DNA from: Actinokineospora auranticolor
GTDB taxonomy: Bacteria; Actinomycetota; Actinomycetes; Mycobacteriales; Pseudonocardiaceae
Length of the DNA: 64,000 nucleotides
Assembly (NCBI RefSeq): GCF_002934265.1
Contig: NZ_PTIX01000001.1
Location: 186,001-250,000 of the forward strand
Direction of reading: 5' to 3'
The notes beneath the pieces were generated by a model. That model did not search any database, was not told the origin of the DNA, and worked only from the letters and a program-made list of their open reading frames with translations. Both the position numbers and the translations under genes were made by a program. This document shows positions 26,021-34,164 of the stretch, one piece after another. Numbering within the stretch: the first letter of the stretch is position 1; every line of letters begins with the position of its first letter.

Positions 26021-29000
26021 ATGAGCAGCACAGACACCAGCGCGGGCCCGGCCGACCTGCGCGCCGCCCTGCCCGACTTGACGCTGCGCGACGAGCAGCG
26101 GCTCGGCCGCAGGCTCGAGGGCCTGCGCAAGACCCGCGACCCCAAGCGCAGGCAGGCGGCCCGGGAGAAGATCGCCGAGGAGATCGAGGCCGCCAAGCGG
26201 CGCGTCGACGCGCGGCGGGCTTCCGTGCCCGAGCTCAAGTACCCGGAGGAGCTGCCGGTCAGCCAGCGCCGGGAGGACATCCTCGCGGCGATCCGCGACC
26301 ACCAGGTCGTCATCGTGGCCGGTGAGACCGGCTCCGGGAAGACGACCCAGCTGCCCAAGATCTGCCTGGAGCTCGGCCGGGGGATCCGCGGCTTCATCGG
26401 GCACACCCAGCCGCGCCGGATCGCCGCGCGCACGGTGGCCGAGCGGGTCGCCGAGGAGGTCGGCACGCCGCTGGGGGAGACCGTCGGCTGGAAGGTCCGG
26501 TTCACCGACCAGGTCGGCGACCGCACCCTGGTCAAGCTGATGACCGACGGCATCCTGCTCGCCGAGATCCAGAACGACCGGCTGCTGTCGGCCTACGACA
26601 CGATCATCATCGACGAGGCGCACGAGCGCAGCCTCAACATCGACTTCCTGCTCGGCTACCTGGCCCGGCTGCTGCCCCGGCGCCCGGACCTCAAGGTCGT
26701 CATCACGTCGGCGACCATCGACCCCGAGCGGTTCTCCCGGCACTTCGGCGACGCGCCGATCGTCGAGGTCTCCGGCCGCACGTACCCGGTGGAGGTGCGC
26801 TACCGGCCGCTGGTCGACCCGGAGGACCCCGACGCCGACCCGGACCGCGACCAGACCCAGGGCATCCTCGACGCGGTCGACGAATTGTGCGCCGAGGGGC
26901 CGGGCGACGTCCTGGTGTTCCTCTCCGGCGAGCGCGAGATCCGCGACACCGCGGAGGCGTTGTCCGCGCGGAACCTGCGCGGCACCGAGATCCTGCCGCT
27001 GTACGCGCGGCTCTCCAGCGCCGAGCAGCACCGGGTCTTCCAGGCGCACAGCGGTAGACGGGTCGTGCTGGCCACCAACGTCGCCGAGACGTCGCTGACG
27101 GTGCCGGGCATCAAGTACGTCGTCGACCCCGGTACCGCGCGGATCTCCCGGTACAGCAACCGGCTCAAGGTCCAGCGGCTGCCGATCGAACCCGTCTCGC
27201 AGGCCTCGGCCAACCAGCGCAAGGGCCGCTGCGGCCGCACCTCCGACGGTATCTGCGTCCGGCTCTACAGCGAAGCGGATTTCGAGTCCCGGCCCGAGTT
27301 CACCGACCCCGAGATCCTGCGCACGAACCTGGCGTCGGTCATCCTGCAGATGAGCGCGGCCGACCTCGGCGAGATGGCGGACTTCCCGTTCATCGACCCG
27401 CCGGACCGCCGCCACATCGCCGACGGCGTGCAGCTGCTGCAGGAACTGGGCGCGCTCGACCCGGCCGAGAAGGACCCGGCCAAGCGGCTGACACCGTTGG
27501 GGCGCAAGCTGGCCCAGCTGCCGGTGGACCCCCGGCTGGCGCGCATGGTCATCGAGGCGGACCGCAACGGCTGCGTCACCGAGGTCATGGTGATCGCGGC
27601 CGCACTGTCCATCCAGGACCCGCGCGAGCGGCCGCAGGAGAAGCAGCAGGCGGCGGCGGAGAAGCACGCCCGGTTCGCCGACCCGGACTCGGACTTCCTC
27701 AGCTTCCTGAACCTGTGGGAGTACGTGCGGGAGCAGCAGAAGGAGCTGTCCGGCAACCGGTTCCGCCGCCAGTGCAAGGCGGAGTTCCTGAACTACCTGC
27801 GGATCCGCGAGTGGCAGGACATCCACTCGCAGCTGCGTCAGATCGCCAAGCAGCTCGGGATCACGCCGAACGACGTGCGGCCCGACCCGCGCAACATCCA
27901 CATCGCGCTGCTGTCGGGTCTGCTGTCGCACATCGGTTTCCGCGACCCGGCGGGCAAGGACTACTTCGGCGCGCGCAACGCCAAGTTCGCGGTGTTCCCC
28001 GGCTCGGCGCTGTTCAAGAAGCCGCCGCGCTGGGTGATGGCGGCGGAGCTGGTGGAGACCACCCGGCTGTGGGCGCGGATCGCGGCCCGGATCGAGCCGG
28101 AGTGGGTGGAGCCGCTGGCCGAGCACCTGGTGAAGCGGATCCACAGCGAGCCGCACTGGGAGGCGCGGCAGGGGTCCGTGGTGGCGACCGAGCGGGTCAC
28201 GCTCTACGGGCTGCCGATCGTCGTGGACCGCAAAGTCCACTACGGACGGATCGACCCGGAGATGTCGCGGGACCTGTTCATCCGGCACGCCCTGGTCGAG
28301 GGCGACTGGCAGACCCGGCACCACTTCTTCCGCGACAACCGAGCCCTGCTGCGCGAGGTGGAGGAGCTGGAGCACCGCGCCCGGCGGCGCGACATCATGG
28401 TCGACGACGAGACGCTGTTCCGCTTCTACGACGAGCGGATCCCGGCGGAGGTCGTGTCGGGGCGGCACTTCGACACGTGGTGGAAGAAGACCCGGCACGA
28501 GCAGCCGGAGCTGCTGAACTTCTCCAAGTCCATGCTGGTCAACGACACCGCGCGGGACATCAGCGAACAGGACTTCCCGGACACGTTGCGGCAGCAGGGG
28601 TTGTCGCTGCCGCTGAGCTACCGGTTCGAACCGGGCCGCGCCGACGACGGCGTGACGGCGCGGGTGCCGATCGCGGTGCTCAACCAGCTGTCGGGGGACG
28701 GGTTCTCGGTGCAGGTGCCGGGGCAGCGGGAGGAAGTGGTGACCGCGCTGATCCGGTCGCTGCCGAAGCCGCTGCGCCGCAACTTCGTGCCCGTACCGGA
28801 CTTCGCCAAAGCCGTTGTGGCGCGGTTGAAGGAGGCCGAGGAGTCGCTGCCGGACGCGGTCGGGCGCGAGCTGCGGGCGCTGACCGGTGTGGTGATCCCG
28901 CGGGACGCCTGGCAGCTGGAGTCCGTGCCGGACCACCTGAAGACCACGTTCCAGATCGTCGACGGCGACCGCACCCTGGCACAGGGCAAGGACCTGGGCG

Positions 29001-29929
29001 CGTTGAAGGAGCAGCTGAAGTCGCAGCTGCGGGCCTCGCTCGCCGAGGCGACGGTGGACCTGGAGCGGCGCGGCCTGACGTCGTGGACGATCGGGACGCT
29101 GCCGAAGGTCGCCCGGACGGAGCAGAACGGGTTGGTCGTCACGGCCTACCCGGCACTGGTCGACGAGGGCCAGTCGGTGGCCGTCCGGATGCTCGACACC
29201 GAACCGGACCAGCGCGCCGCGATGTGGACGGGAACCCGGCGGCTGGTGCTGCTGATGGTCCCGTCGCCGGTGAAGCACGTGGTGCGGAGCCTGTCGAACC
29301 AGGCCAAACTCGCGTTGTCGCACAACCCGCACGGCGGAGTCCCGGCCCTACTGGCCGATTGCGTCGAGGCGGCGGCGGATTTCCTGATCACGCGGGCGGG
29401 CGGGCCCGCGTGGACCGAGGCGGACTTCGACCGGCTCAAGGAAGCGGTGCGAACCCGGCTGAACGAGACGACCGTCGAGGTGCTCGACCGGGTCCGCAAG
29501 GTCGTGATCGCGTGGAACGACGTGCAGAACCGGCTTTCCCGGACGAAGGGCCCCATCTTCGTGGAGCCCTTGGCGGACATCCGCGAGCAACTGGCTGGGT
29601 TGATCTTCCCGGGATTCGTGGCGGCGACCGGTGTGCGGCGGCTGGGCGACGTGGAACGGTACCTGCGCGGTATCGAGCGGCGGTTGGACAAGTTGCCGGA
29701 GCGGCCGGATCGGGACCGGACTTGGATGCACGTGGTGCAGGACCTGGAGGACTCGTACCACGAGGCGGTGGAGCAGTTGCGGCCCAGCGCGCGGGATGCG
29801 GAGGTCACCAGGTCGGTGCGGTGGATGATCGAGGAACTGCGGATCAGCTACTTCGCGCAGACGTTGGGGACTCCGGGATCGATTTCCGACAAGCGGATCG
29901 TGAAGGCTATCCAGCAGTTGAATCCCTGA
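26021..29929 (+). CDS. hrpA: ATP-dependent DEAH RNA helicase HrpA
   Basis: 1302 residues, the usual HrpA length. Motif I GETGSGKT (about 101-108), motif II DEAH (about 197-200), motif III SATID, then the helicase C-terminal half with TNVAETSLTVPGIKYVVDPG and QRKGRCGR, followed by HA2, OB-fold and the long DUF3418 C-terminal region. It remodels or unwinds RNA; in bacteria HrpA acts in mRNA processing and rescue of stalled ribosomes. ATG 26021 is preceded by TACGCT at 9 nt. An ATG at 25982 is in frame. It is monocistronic. Confidence 0.93.
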   Translation: MSSTDTSAGPADLRAALPDLTLRDEQRLGRRLEGLRKTRDPKRRQAAREKIAEEIEAAKRRVDARRASVPELKYPEELPVSQRREDILAAIRDHQVVIVAGETGSGKTTQLPKICLELGRGIRGFIGHTQPRRIAARTVAERVAEEVGTPLGETVGWKVRFTDQVGDRTLVKLMTDGILLAEIQNDRLLSAYDTIIIDEAHERSLNIDFLLGYLARLLPRRPDLKVVITSATIDPERFSRHFGDAPIVEVSGRTYPVEVRYRPLVDPEDPDADPDRDQTQGILDAVDELCAEGPGDVLVFLSGEREIRDTAEALSARNLRGTEILPLYARLSSAEQHRVFQAHSGRRVVLATNVAETSLTVPGIKYVVDPGTARISRYSNRLKVQRLPIEPVSQASANQRKGRCGRTSDGICVRLYSEADFESRPEFTDPEILRTNLASVILQMSAADLGEMADFPFIDPPDRRHIADGVQLLQELGALDPAEKDPAKRLTPLGRKLAQLPVDPRLARMVIEADRNGCVTEVMVIAAALSIQDPRERPQEKQQAAAEKHARFADPDSDFLSFLNLWEYVREQQKELSGNRFRRQCKAEFLNYLRIREWQDIHSQLRQIAKQLGITPNDVRPDPRNIHIALLSGLLSHIGFRDPAGKDYFGARNAKFAVFPGSALFKKPPRWVMAAELVETTRLWARIAARIEPEWVEPLAEHLVKRIHSEPHWEARQGSVVATERVTLYGLPIVVDRKVHYGRIDPEMSRDLFIRHALVEGDWQTRHHFFRDNRALLREVEELEHRARRRDIMVDDETLFRFYDERIPAEVVSGRHFDTWWKKTRHEQPELLNFSKSMLVNDTARDISEQDFPDTLRQQGLSLPLSYRFEPGRADDGVTARVPIAVLNQLSGDGFSVQVPGQREEVVTALIRSLPKPLRRNFVPVPDFAKAVVARLKEAEESLPDAVGRELRALTGVVIPRDAWQLESVPDHLKTTFQIVDGDRTLAQGKDLGALKEQLKSQLRASLAEATVDLERRGLTSWTIGTLPKVARTEQNGLVVTAYPALVDEGQSVAVRMLDTEPDQRAAMWTGTRRLVLLMVPSPVKHVVRSLSNQAKLALSHNPHGGVPALLADCVEAAADFLITRAGGPAWTEADFDRLKEAVRTRLNETTVEVLDRVRKVVIAWNDVQNRLSRTKGPIFVEPLADIREQLAGLIFPGFVAATGVRRLGDVERYLRGIERRLDKLPERPDRDRTWMHVVQDLEDSYHEAVEQLRPSARDAEVTRSVRWMIEELRISYFAQTLGTPGSISDKRIVKAIQQLNP

Positions 29930-29983
29930 GGTGTGCTGGTCCTTGCCGCCTGGGAGGATTCTGTTGGTGCGGAGTTGTCCACA

Positions 29984-30844
29984 GAGGCTTATTCACGCCC
30001 CGGGATGATCACCCCGATGTAAGAGGCGGCGGCCCGTTTGAGAGAATTCAGTTACCACACATTATTCTCGAAAACGGACCGCCTCCATGTATCATGCCGC
30101 CGGCCTCACTCGGGACCGTGTCGAGGAATTATGTGCCCTGATCGGCGAAGCGACCGGGGAGTCGGTTCGCCGGTGGCCGCCGGTTCTGGGTTTGTACCGC
30201 TCCGTGGTGGTCACGTTGGCGTACTTGCGGCGGAATCGGGTTCAAGCGGAGTTGGCGGAAGCGTTCGAGGTGTCACAGCCGACGCTCGGTCGGGCGATCG
30301 CGGCGGTGACACCATTGTTGGCCGGCGTGCTCGAACAGTGCGTTCCCGCGGCCGACGATCTCGACGACCGCAACTCCCCCATAGTGGACGGGACACCGCT
30401 GCCGTGCCGGTCATGGGCTTCCCGCCCGGAGTTGTCCTCCGGGAAACACCGCACGACCGGGCTCACCGTCCAGGTCGCGTACACGCCGGACGGACGTCCG
30501 AGATGGGTGTCGGATCCTAGGCCGGGATCCCGTAACGACATCGTCGGCCTGAACGCCTCGCGGGTTCTCGACGGACGAGAGCCCAGCACCTGGCTCGGCG
30601 ACAAGGGCTACATCGGTAGCGGTATCCTGACCCCGATCAGAAAACCCAGAAACCGAGAACAACCCGACTGGGAAGTGGAGTTCAACCGACACCACAACTC
30701 CATCCGTGTCGTGGTCGAACGCGCCATCGCCCAACTCAAAAGACGGCGTGTTCTCCACACCGACTACCGGCGTCCCATCGACACTTTCACCGACACCATA
30801 TCGGCCGTTATCGCCCTCTACTTCTACGCCGCTGAATAAGCCTC
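29984..30844 (+). mobile_element. IS5-family insertion sequence, intact, 861 bp
   Basis: Perfect 12-bp terminal inverted repeats GAGGCTTATTCA (29984-29995) and TGAATAAGCCTC (30833-30844) enclose one transposase gene. ACA flanks both sides (29981-29983, 30845-30847). A 3-bp duplication would fit the ISL2-type subgroup of IS5 as I recall it. If the ends are read as AGGC/GCCT, a 5-bp CACAG duplication is equally possible. The GC content is lower than its surroundings. Confidence 0.88.
30087..30839 (+). CDS. IS5-family DDE transposase
   Basis: 250 residues, single frame, apparently complete. An N-terminal HTH (LAYLRRNRVQAELAEAFEVSQPTLGRAI) precedes a DDE_4-type catalytic core: first Asp in SPIVDGTPLP, second in STWLGDKGYIG, Glu in VVVERAIAQLKRRRVL. 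It stops at TAA 30837-30839, inside the right terminal repeat region. ATG 30087 lies about 100 bp from the left end. It catalyses transposition of the enclosing element. Confidence 0.92.
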   Translation: MYHAAGLTRDRVEELCALIGEATGESVRRWPPVLGLYRSVVVTLAYLRRNRVQAELAEAFEVSQPTLGRAIAAVTPLLAGVLEQCVPAADDLDDRNSPIVDGTPLPCRSWASRPELSSGKHRTTGLTVQVAYTPDGRPRWVSDPRPGSRNDIVGLNASRVLDGREPSTWLGDKGYIGSGILTPIRKPRNREQPDWEVEFNRHHNSIRVVVERAIAQLKRRRVLHTDYRRPIDTFTDTISAVIALYFYAAE

Positions 30845-31004
30845 ACAGGCTTGATCGTCTTCGCGCGGTTCTGTCGGTGCTCGCCGGTAGAGTGAATATC
30901 GGGGCCGGAGGCGTGCGTTGATCATCTTGTGGTCTGCGCGGTGCCGGTTGGGATCGTGGCTGGGTTGATCGGTCCGGCTGTTCGCGGAAAAAATGTGGGG
31001 CCTC

Positions 31005-31138
31005 GATTGAGTGAACTTGCTTTACGCGGGGCCCCTACGAGCCTGCGGTGGGGAAGAGCGGTGGGATGGGCAAGCCCACCCCACCCGCGGTAGAGCTTGG
31101 CAGGCTCGTCCCCCCACGCAAAGCAAGTCCACCCAATC
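31005..31138. repeat. Long imperfect inverted repeat, about 40-bp arms
   Basis: The left arm 31005-31046 (GATTGAGTGAACTTGCTTTA then CGCGGGGCCCCTACGAGCCTGC) is complementary, with a few mismatches and bulges, to 31100-31138 (GCAGGCTCGTC to CAATC). A second hairpin, GGTGGGATGGGC/GCCCACCCCACC, lies at the centre, giving a branched fold. No protein is encoded. It could be a non-autonomous element or a structured RNA. Confidence 0.65.
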
Positions 31139-31142
31139 AAGG

Positions 31143-31380
31143 CGTATAGCGGGGGCGCGTTGCGTTCGGTGGGGGAGGGGATCCTGCGGCGGTTTCGGGG
31201 TGGTTCGGAAGGAAACGAAACGGCCTGAGATGTGGTGGGGACCGTTGCGTGGGGCGGGGTTGGGTTTCTGTGGTGGTTTCGGGGTGGTTGAGGAGAAGCC
31301 GAAATGGCCGGAGGGGTAGGGGCGCGTTGCGTTCGGTTGGGGCTGGGCTCAAGCGGCGGTTTCCGGGGATGGCTTGTGAG
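31143..31380. repeat. Three diverged tandem repeats of about 80-95 bp
   Basis: GCGTTGCGTTCGGT starts the units near 31157 and 31325, and CCGTTGCGTGGGGC the one near 31239. Each continues with a GGCGGTTTCGGGG-like segment; the first two also share GAAACGAAACGGCC/GAAGCCGAAATGGCC. Confidence 0.55.
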
Positions 31381-31467
31381 GGCGGGACAGGTGGTCTGCC
31401 TGCTGCCGTGAGGGGGATGAACTCGTCGCCCGAGTGGAGATCGTGTTGTGCGGGCGGGGAAATCAGC

Positions 31468-32382
31468 TTATCGGCGGACGTGCAGGCGGACCATCGTCCC
31501 CGTGGCCGGGGTGGAGCGGATGCGCACCAGGTCGCACAGCTGGTTGGCCAGCCACACGCCCCGACCGCCCTGGACCGAGGGGAGGGGGGCGACGCGGCCG
31601 ACCATGGGGTCGGTGATGTGGCCGCTGTCGGTGATCTCGCAGACCAGGGACTCGCCCTCGGTCCACAGGCGCAGGGTGCCGCGTTCGCCGCCGTGGCAGA
31701 TGCTGTTGGTGACCATCTCGTTGGTGGCCAGCGTCAGGTCCAGCGCCCGGCCGCGCGGGAGGCCGAACTGCCTTGCCCGCACCGCCACCAGGTCCCGCAG
31801 TTCGGGCAGGTCGTCGAGGCAGAAGTGGACCATGTCGCTCACCTCGCCCGGGTCGGGCAGCGGGGTGGTGAACAGGTCCAGCGCGTACTCGGGGTCGTAC
31901 GCGCCGGGGACGTGCGCGCCGCCGAGCAGGCACGGGTGGGTGCGGCGCGCGGTCGCCATGACCGACGGGGGCACGTCCGCGTCGAAGGCGCAGCGCAGCG
32001 TCAGGTTCGCGGCGTCGGCGAAGGCCAGGTTGATCAGGGCCTCGTGCAGCGCGACCTCCGCGAACTCGTCGGCGGTGCGGCCCAGCCAGGCCGATTCGCC
32101 GATGCCGCGCACCCCGCGCCCGTCCGCCTCGGCCAGTTGCGCGCGGACCGCCGGGATGAGCCGGGCCGGGTTGCGACCGATCTCCACCACGTCGAGGAAG
32201 TGGACCTCCTCGGCCCGCGCGCCCAGCGCCTCGCGCAGCAGCTTGGCGGGGTGCGGTGGCAGCACGGCGAAAACGGACTCACCCGCCAGCAGGCCGTCGC
32301 GCACGAAAACCGCCGCGCCGTCGACGAAGGAGGACGGGTCGCGGTAGACCAGTGCCTCGTGGGCGAACCCCGGTGCGCTCAT
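31468..32382 (-). CDS. RsbA-like anti-sigma regulator: MEDS sensor plus serine-kinase-type ATPase
   Basis: 304 residues. The N-terminal MEDS/DcmR-like domain has FAHEALVYRDPSSFVDGAAVFVRDGLLAGESVFAV. The C-terminal HATPase_c_2 domain (about 175-300) has LTLATNEMVTNSICHGG (N box), CEITDSGHITDP and GGRGVWLANQLCD, as in RsbW/SpoIIAB kinases. Such proteins switch anti-sigma pathways by phosphorylating an antagonist. No sigma factor or anti-anti-sigma partner is adjacent; the receiver-PP2C protein at 12294 is a conceivable counterpart. ATG 32382 is the start. Confidence 0.8.
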   Translation of the reverse strand: MSAPGFAHEALVYRDPSSFVDGAAVFVRDGLLAGESVFAVLPPHPAKLLREALGARAEEVHFLDVVEIGRNPARLIPAVRAQLAEADGRGVRGIGESAWLGRTADEFAEVALHEALINLAFADAANLTLRCAFDADVPPSVMATARRTHPCLLGGAHVPGAYDPEYALDLFTTPLPDPGEVSDMVHFCLDDLPELRDLVAVRARQFGLPRGRALDLTLATNEMVTNSICHGGERGTLRLWTEGESLVCEITDSGHITDPMVGRVAPLPSVQGGRGVWLANQLCDLVRIRSTPATGTMVRLHVRR

Positions 32383-32601
32383 GCGGTCACGTCCTCGAAC
32401 CTGGAATGGGGGCGGTGTCCTCGCTCTCCAGGACGCGGAGGGCCCGAGCCAGTTCCGACCGCCCGCCGATGAGGCCAGTCACATACCGGGCCGAATCCTA
32501 CCCTCGCGCCACGCGCGCGGCGACCGCTCCGCCGCCACTGCCGCGTGGTGAACACCAACGGCCCAAGGGGGTTGTCGGTTAACCGGGAACCATACTCCGT
32601 C

Positions 32602-33234
32602 CTATGTGGACTGATCGATCCCGTCCACCACCAGTCGTGCGCGGTCGGGGTAGAAGCAGAGCAGTCCCGCGATCTTCTGGCTCTCCGCGAACGGGGCCGG
32701 GTAGCACCACACGAGATCGCGGTGCGTGACGCCGTTTACCACCGCGTCCAGGTACGTCGCCGTCCCCTTGTACGGGCACATCGTCGTGGTGGCCGACGGG
32801 CGCAGCAGGTCCAGCCGCGCGTCCCGCGCGGGCAGGTAGAAGCGCGGCGGCAGGCCGGTCTCGAACAGGACCCTCGGCTGCCCGCTCTCCGCCAGCCGCA
32901 CCCCGTCCAACTCGACCACGACGTGCCGCGACGAGGCCAGCACGTCGACCCGGGTGCACGGGTCGCGCGCGTGGACGTACACCGGTTCGTCCTCCTCGTA
33001 CCACTGGTCCACCGCGCCCCAGTCGACCCCGACGAGCCCCGGCAACCCGGGCGAGGTCCGCACCGCCCCCGCGGGCAGCAGGTCCGCGCGGACGTCGGCG
33101 TCGGGGAACCAGTACGCCGGGTACGGGCGGTCCACCCACACCAGCCGCACCTCGGCGGAGTCGACGACGTACGCGCCGCCGAGGGTGGCGCGCACGTGCT
33201 TGGGGGAGCGCTCCACGCGCCGCGGCTGGTCCAC
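32602..33234 (-). CDS. DUF427 protein
   Basis: 210 residues with two halves. The C-terminal half holds the DUF427 signature: VVVELDGVRLAES, RVLFETGLPPRFYLP, TTTMCPYKGTATYLD and LVWCYPAP. The N-terminal half (AEVRLVWVDRPYPAYWFP) looks like a degenerate second copy. DUF427 is a small beta-barrel family without a firm biochemical role. GTG 33234 follows TAGCGT by 6 nt (leaderless geometry). It is divergent from the membrane protein at 33295. Confidence 0.85.
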   Translation of the reverse strand: MDQPRRVERSPKHVRATLGGAYVVDSAEVRLVWVDRPYPAYWFPDADVRADLLPAGAVRTSPGLPGLVGVDWGAVDQWYEEDEPVYVHARDPCTRVDVLASSRHVVVELDGVRLAESGQPRVLFETGLPPRFYLPARDARLDLLRPSATTTMCPYKGTATYLDAVVNGVTHRDLVWCYPAPFAESQKIAGLLCFYPDRARLVVDGIDQST

Positions 33235-33294
33235 GCCCCGACGCTACCGGCCCGGCGAGTGGCCTCCGCCCCGGTGCCGTGAAAGGTTCTGCCC

Positions 33295-34083
33295 ATGGTC
33301 ATCTCCCTTGCCCCGCGGCCGCGGCACCGGGTGAGCCTGGACGACTGGCTGATGCTGGCGCTCGCGGTCGTGGCGGTCGGCCTGCTGGCCTACCGGGTGT
33401 TCTGGCACCCGCCCGCGGACACCGCCCGGCTGGTCGTCTGGCTCGACCGCGGCCTGTGCGCGGTGTTCGCCGTCGAGTTCGCCTGGCGGTGGGCGCGAAC
33501 GGGGTTCAGCCGTCGCTTCCTGTGGGTGAACTGGTACGACCTCGTCGGCCTGATCCCCCTGACCCACCTGTGGCTGCGCGCGTTCCGCCTGCTGCGGGTG
33601 GTGCGGATCGGCGTGCAGCTCGCCCGCGTCCACCGGCCCGTGGACCGGTCGGTGGGGGAGGAGTTGGCGCACCGGGCGATGGCGCGCTTCGGCGGCGTGC
33701 TGATCGACGTGATCAAGAAACCGCTGACCGTGGCCGTGCTCGAAGAGGTCGTGTCGGTGCTGCGCACCGGCCATTACGCGCGGAACATGGCCAGCGCGCT
33801 GGAGGAGAACCGGGCCGAGATCCGCGCCATGGTCCTGGAGAAGATCCGCGACGACCCCCAGGCGGGCAGGCTCCGCAGGCTGCCCTTCCACGACGAGATC
33901 GTCGGCGCCGTCACCGACACCACGCTGCGGGTGGTGCTGGAGATGCTGGCGGACCCGCGCACCGACGAGCTGATCTCGGACCTGCTGCGGGAGAACATCG
34001 ACCAGATCCGGGAGGCCGTGCGCACCGACGCGCACAAGAACCTGCCCGACCCGTCGCCGCCGGACCGACCGGCGCCCGCGTGA
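33295..34083 (+). CDS. Voltage-sensor-like membrane protein without a pore
   Basis: 262 residues. Three or four hydrophobic segments lie in residues 18-110: WLMLALAVVAVGLLAYRVFW, LCAVFAVEFAWRWA, WYDLVGLIPLTHLWL and an Arg-bearing AFRLLRVVRIGVQLARV that resembles an S4 helix. No selectivity filter or pore helices follow; instead comes a long charged helical tail (residues 115-245). This is a truncated ion-channel architecture seen in actinobacteria. A hairpin terminator follows immediately. Confidence 0.6.
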   Translation: MVISLAPRPRHRVSLDDWLMLALAVVAVGLLAYRVFWHPPADTARLVVWLDRGLCAVFAVEFAWRWARTGFSRRFLWVNWYDLVGLIPLTHLWLRAFRLLRVVRIGVQLARVHRPVDRSVGEELAHRAMARFGGVLIDVIKKPLTVAVLEEVVSVLRTGHYARNMASALEENRAEIRAMVLEKIRDDPQAGRLRRLPFHDEIVGAVTDTTLRVVLEMLADPRTDELISDLLRENIDQIREAVRTDAHKNLPDPSPPDRPAPA

Positions 34084-34084
34084 G

Positions 34085-34112
34085 CGTTCGGGCAGGTGGA
34101 TCTGCCCGAACG
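34085..34112 (+). terminator. Hairpin after the membrane protein at 33295
   Basis: CGTTCGGGCAG (34085-34095) pairs perfectly with CTGCCCGAACG (34102-34112) around a 6-nt loop. Confidence 0.55.
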
Positions 34113-34164
34113 AGCTCCACCGGATCGCGGGCCGGGTGCGTGAAATCCTGACAGAATCCCTCCG

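Larger units (their letters stand above)
29974..30912 (-). repeat. 76-bp dispersed element, copy D, split by the IS5-family insertion
   Basis: On the minus strand the element is reconstituted from 30912-30848 plus 29983-29974 (75 nt; one G fewer in the G run). The DnaA box TTGTCCACA is at 29975-29983 and touches the IS left end. Removing the IS and one ACA restores the junction GTTGTCCACAGGC found in copy C. Confidence 0.8.
30845..31467. other. Gene-free accessory interval downstream of the IS
   Basis: About 620 bp without coding potential. It contains the right part of copy D, the long inverted repeat at 31005-31138 and three diverged tandem repeats at 31143-31380. Confidence 0.55.

Noticed and set aside
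25718-29332. 1204-codon open frame on the minus strand across hrpA
   Set aside because: Composition is Arg/Pro/Asp/His/Gln noise with no domain; it is the antisense frame of hrpA produced by high GC.
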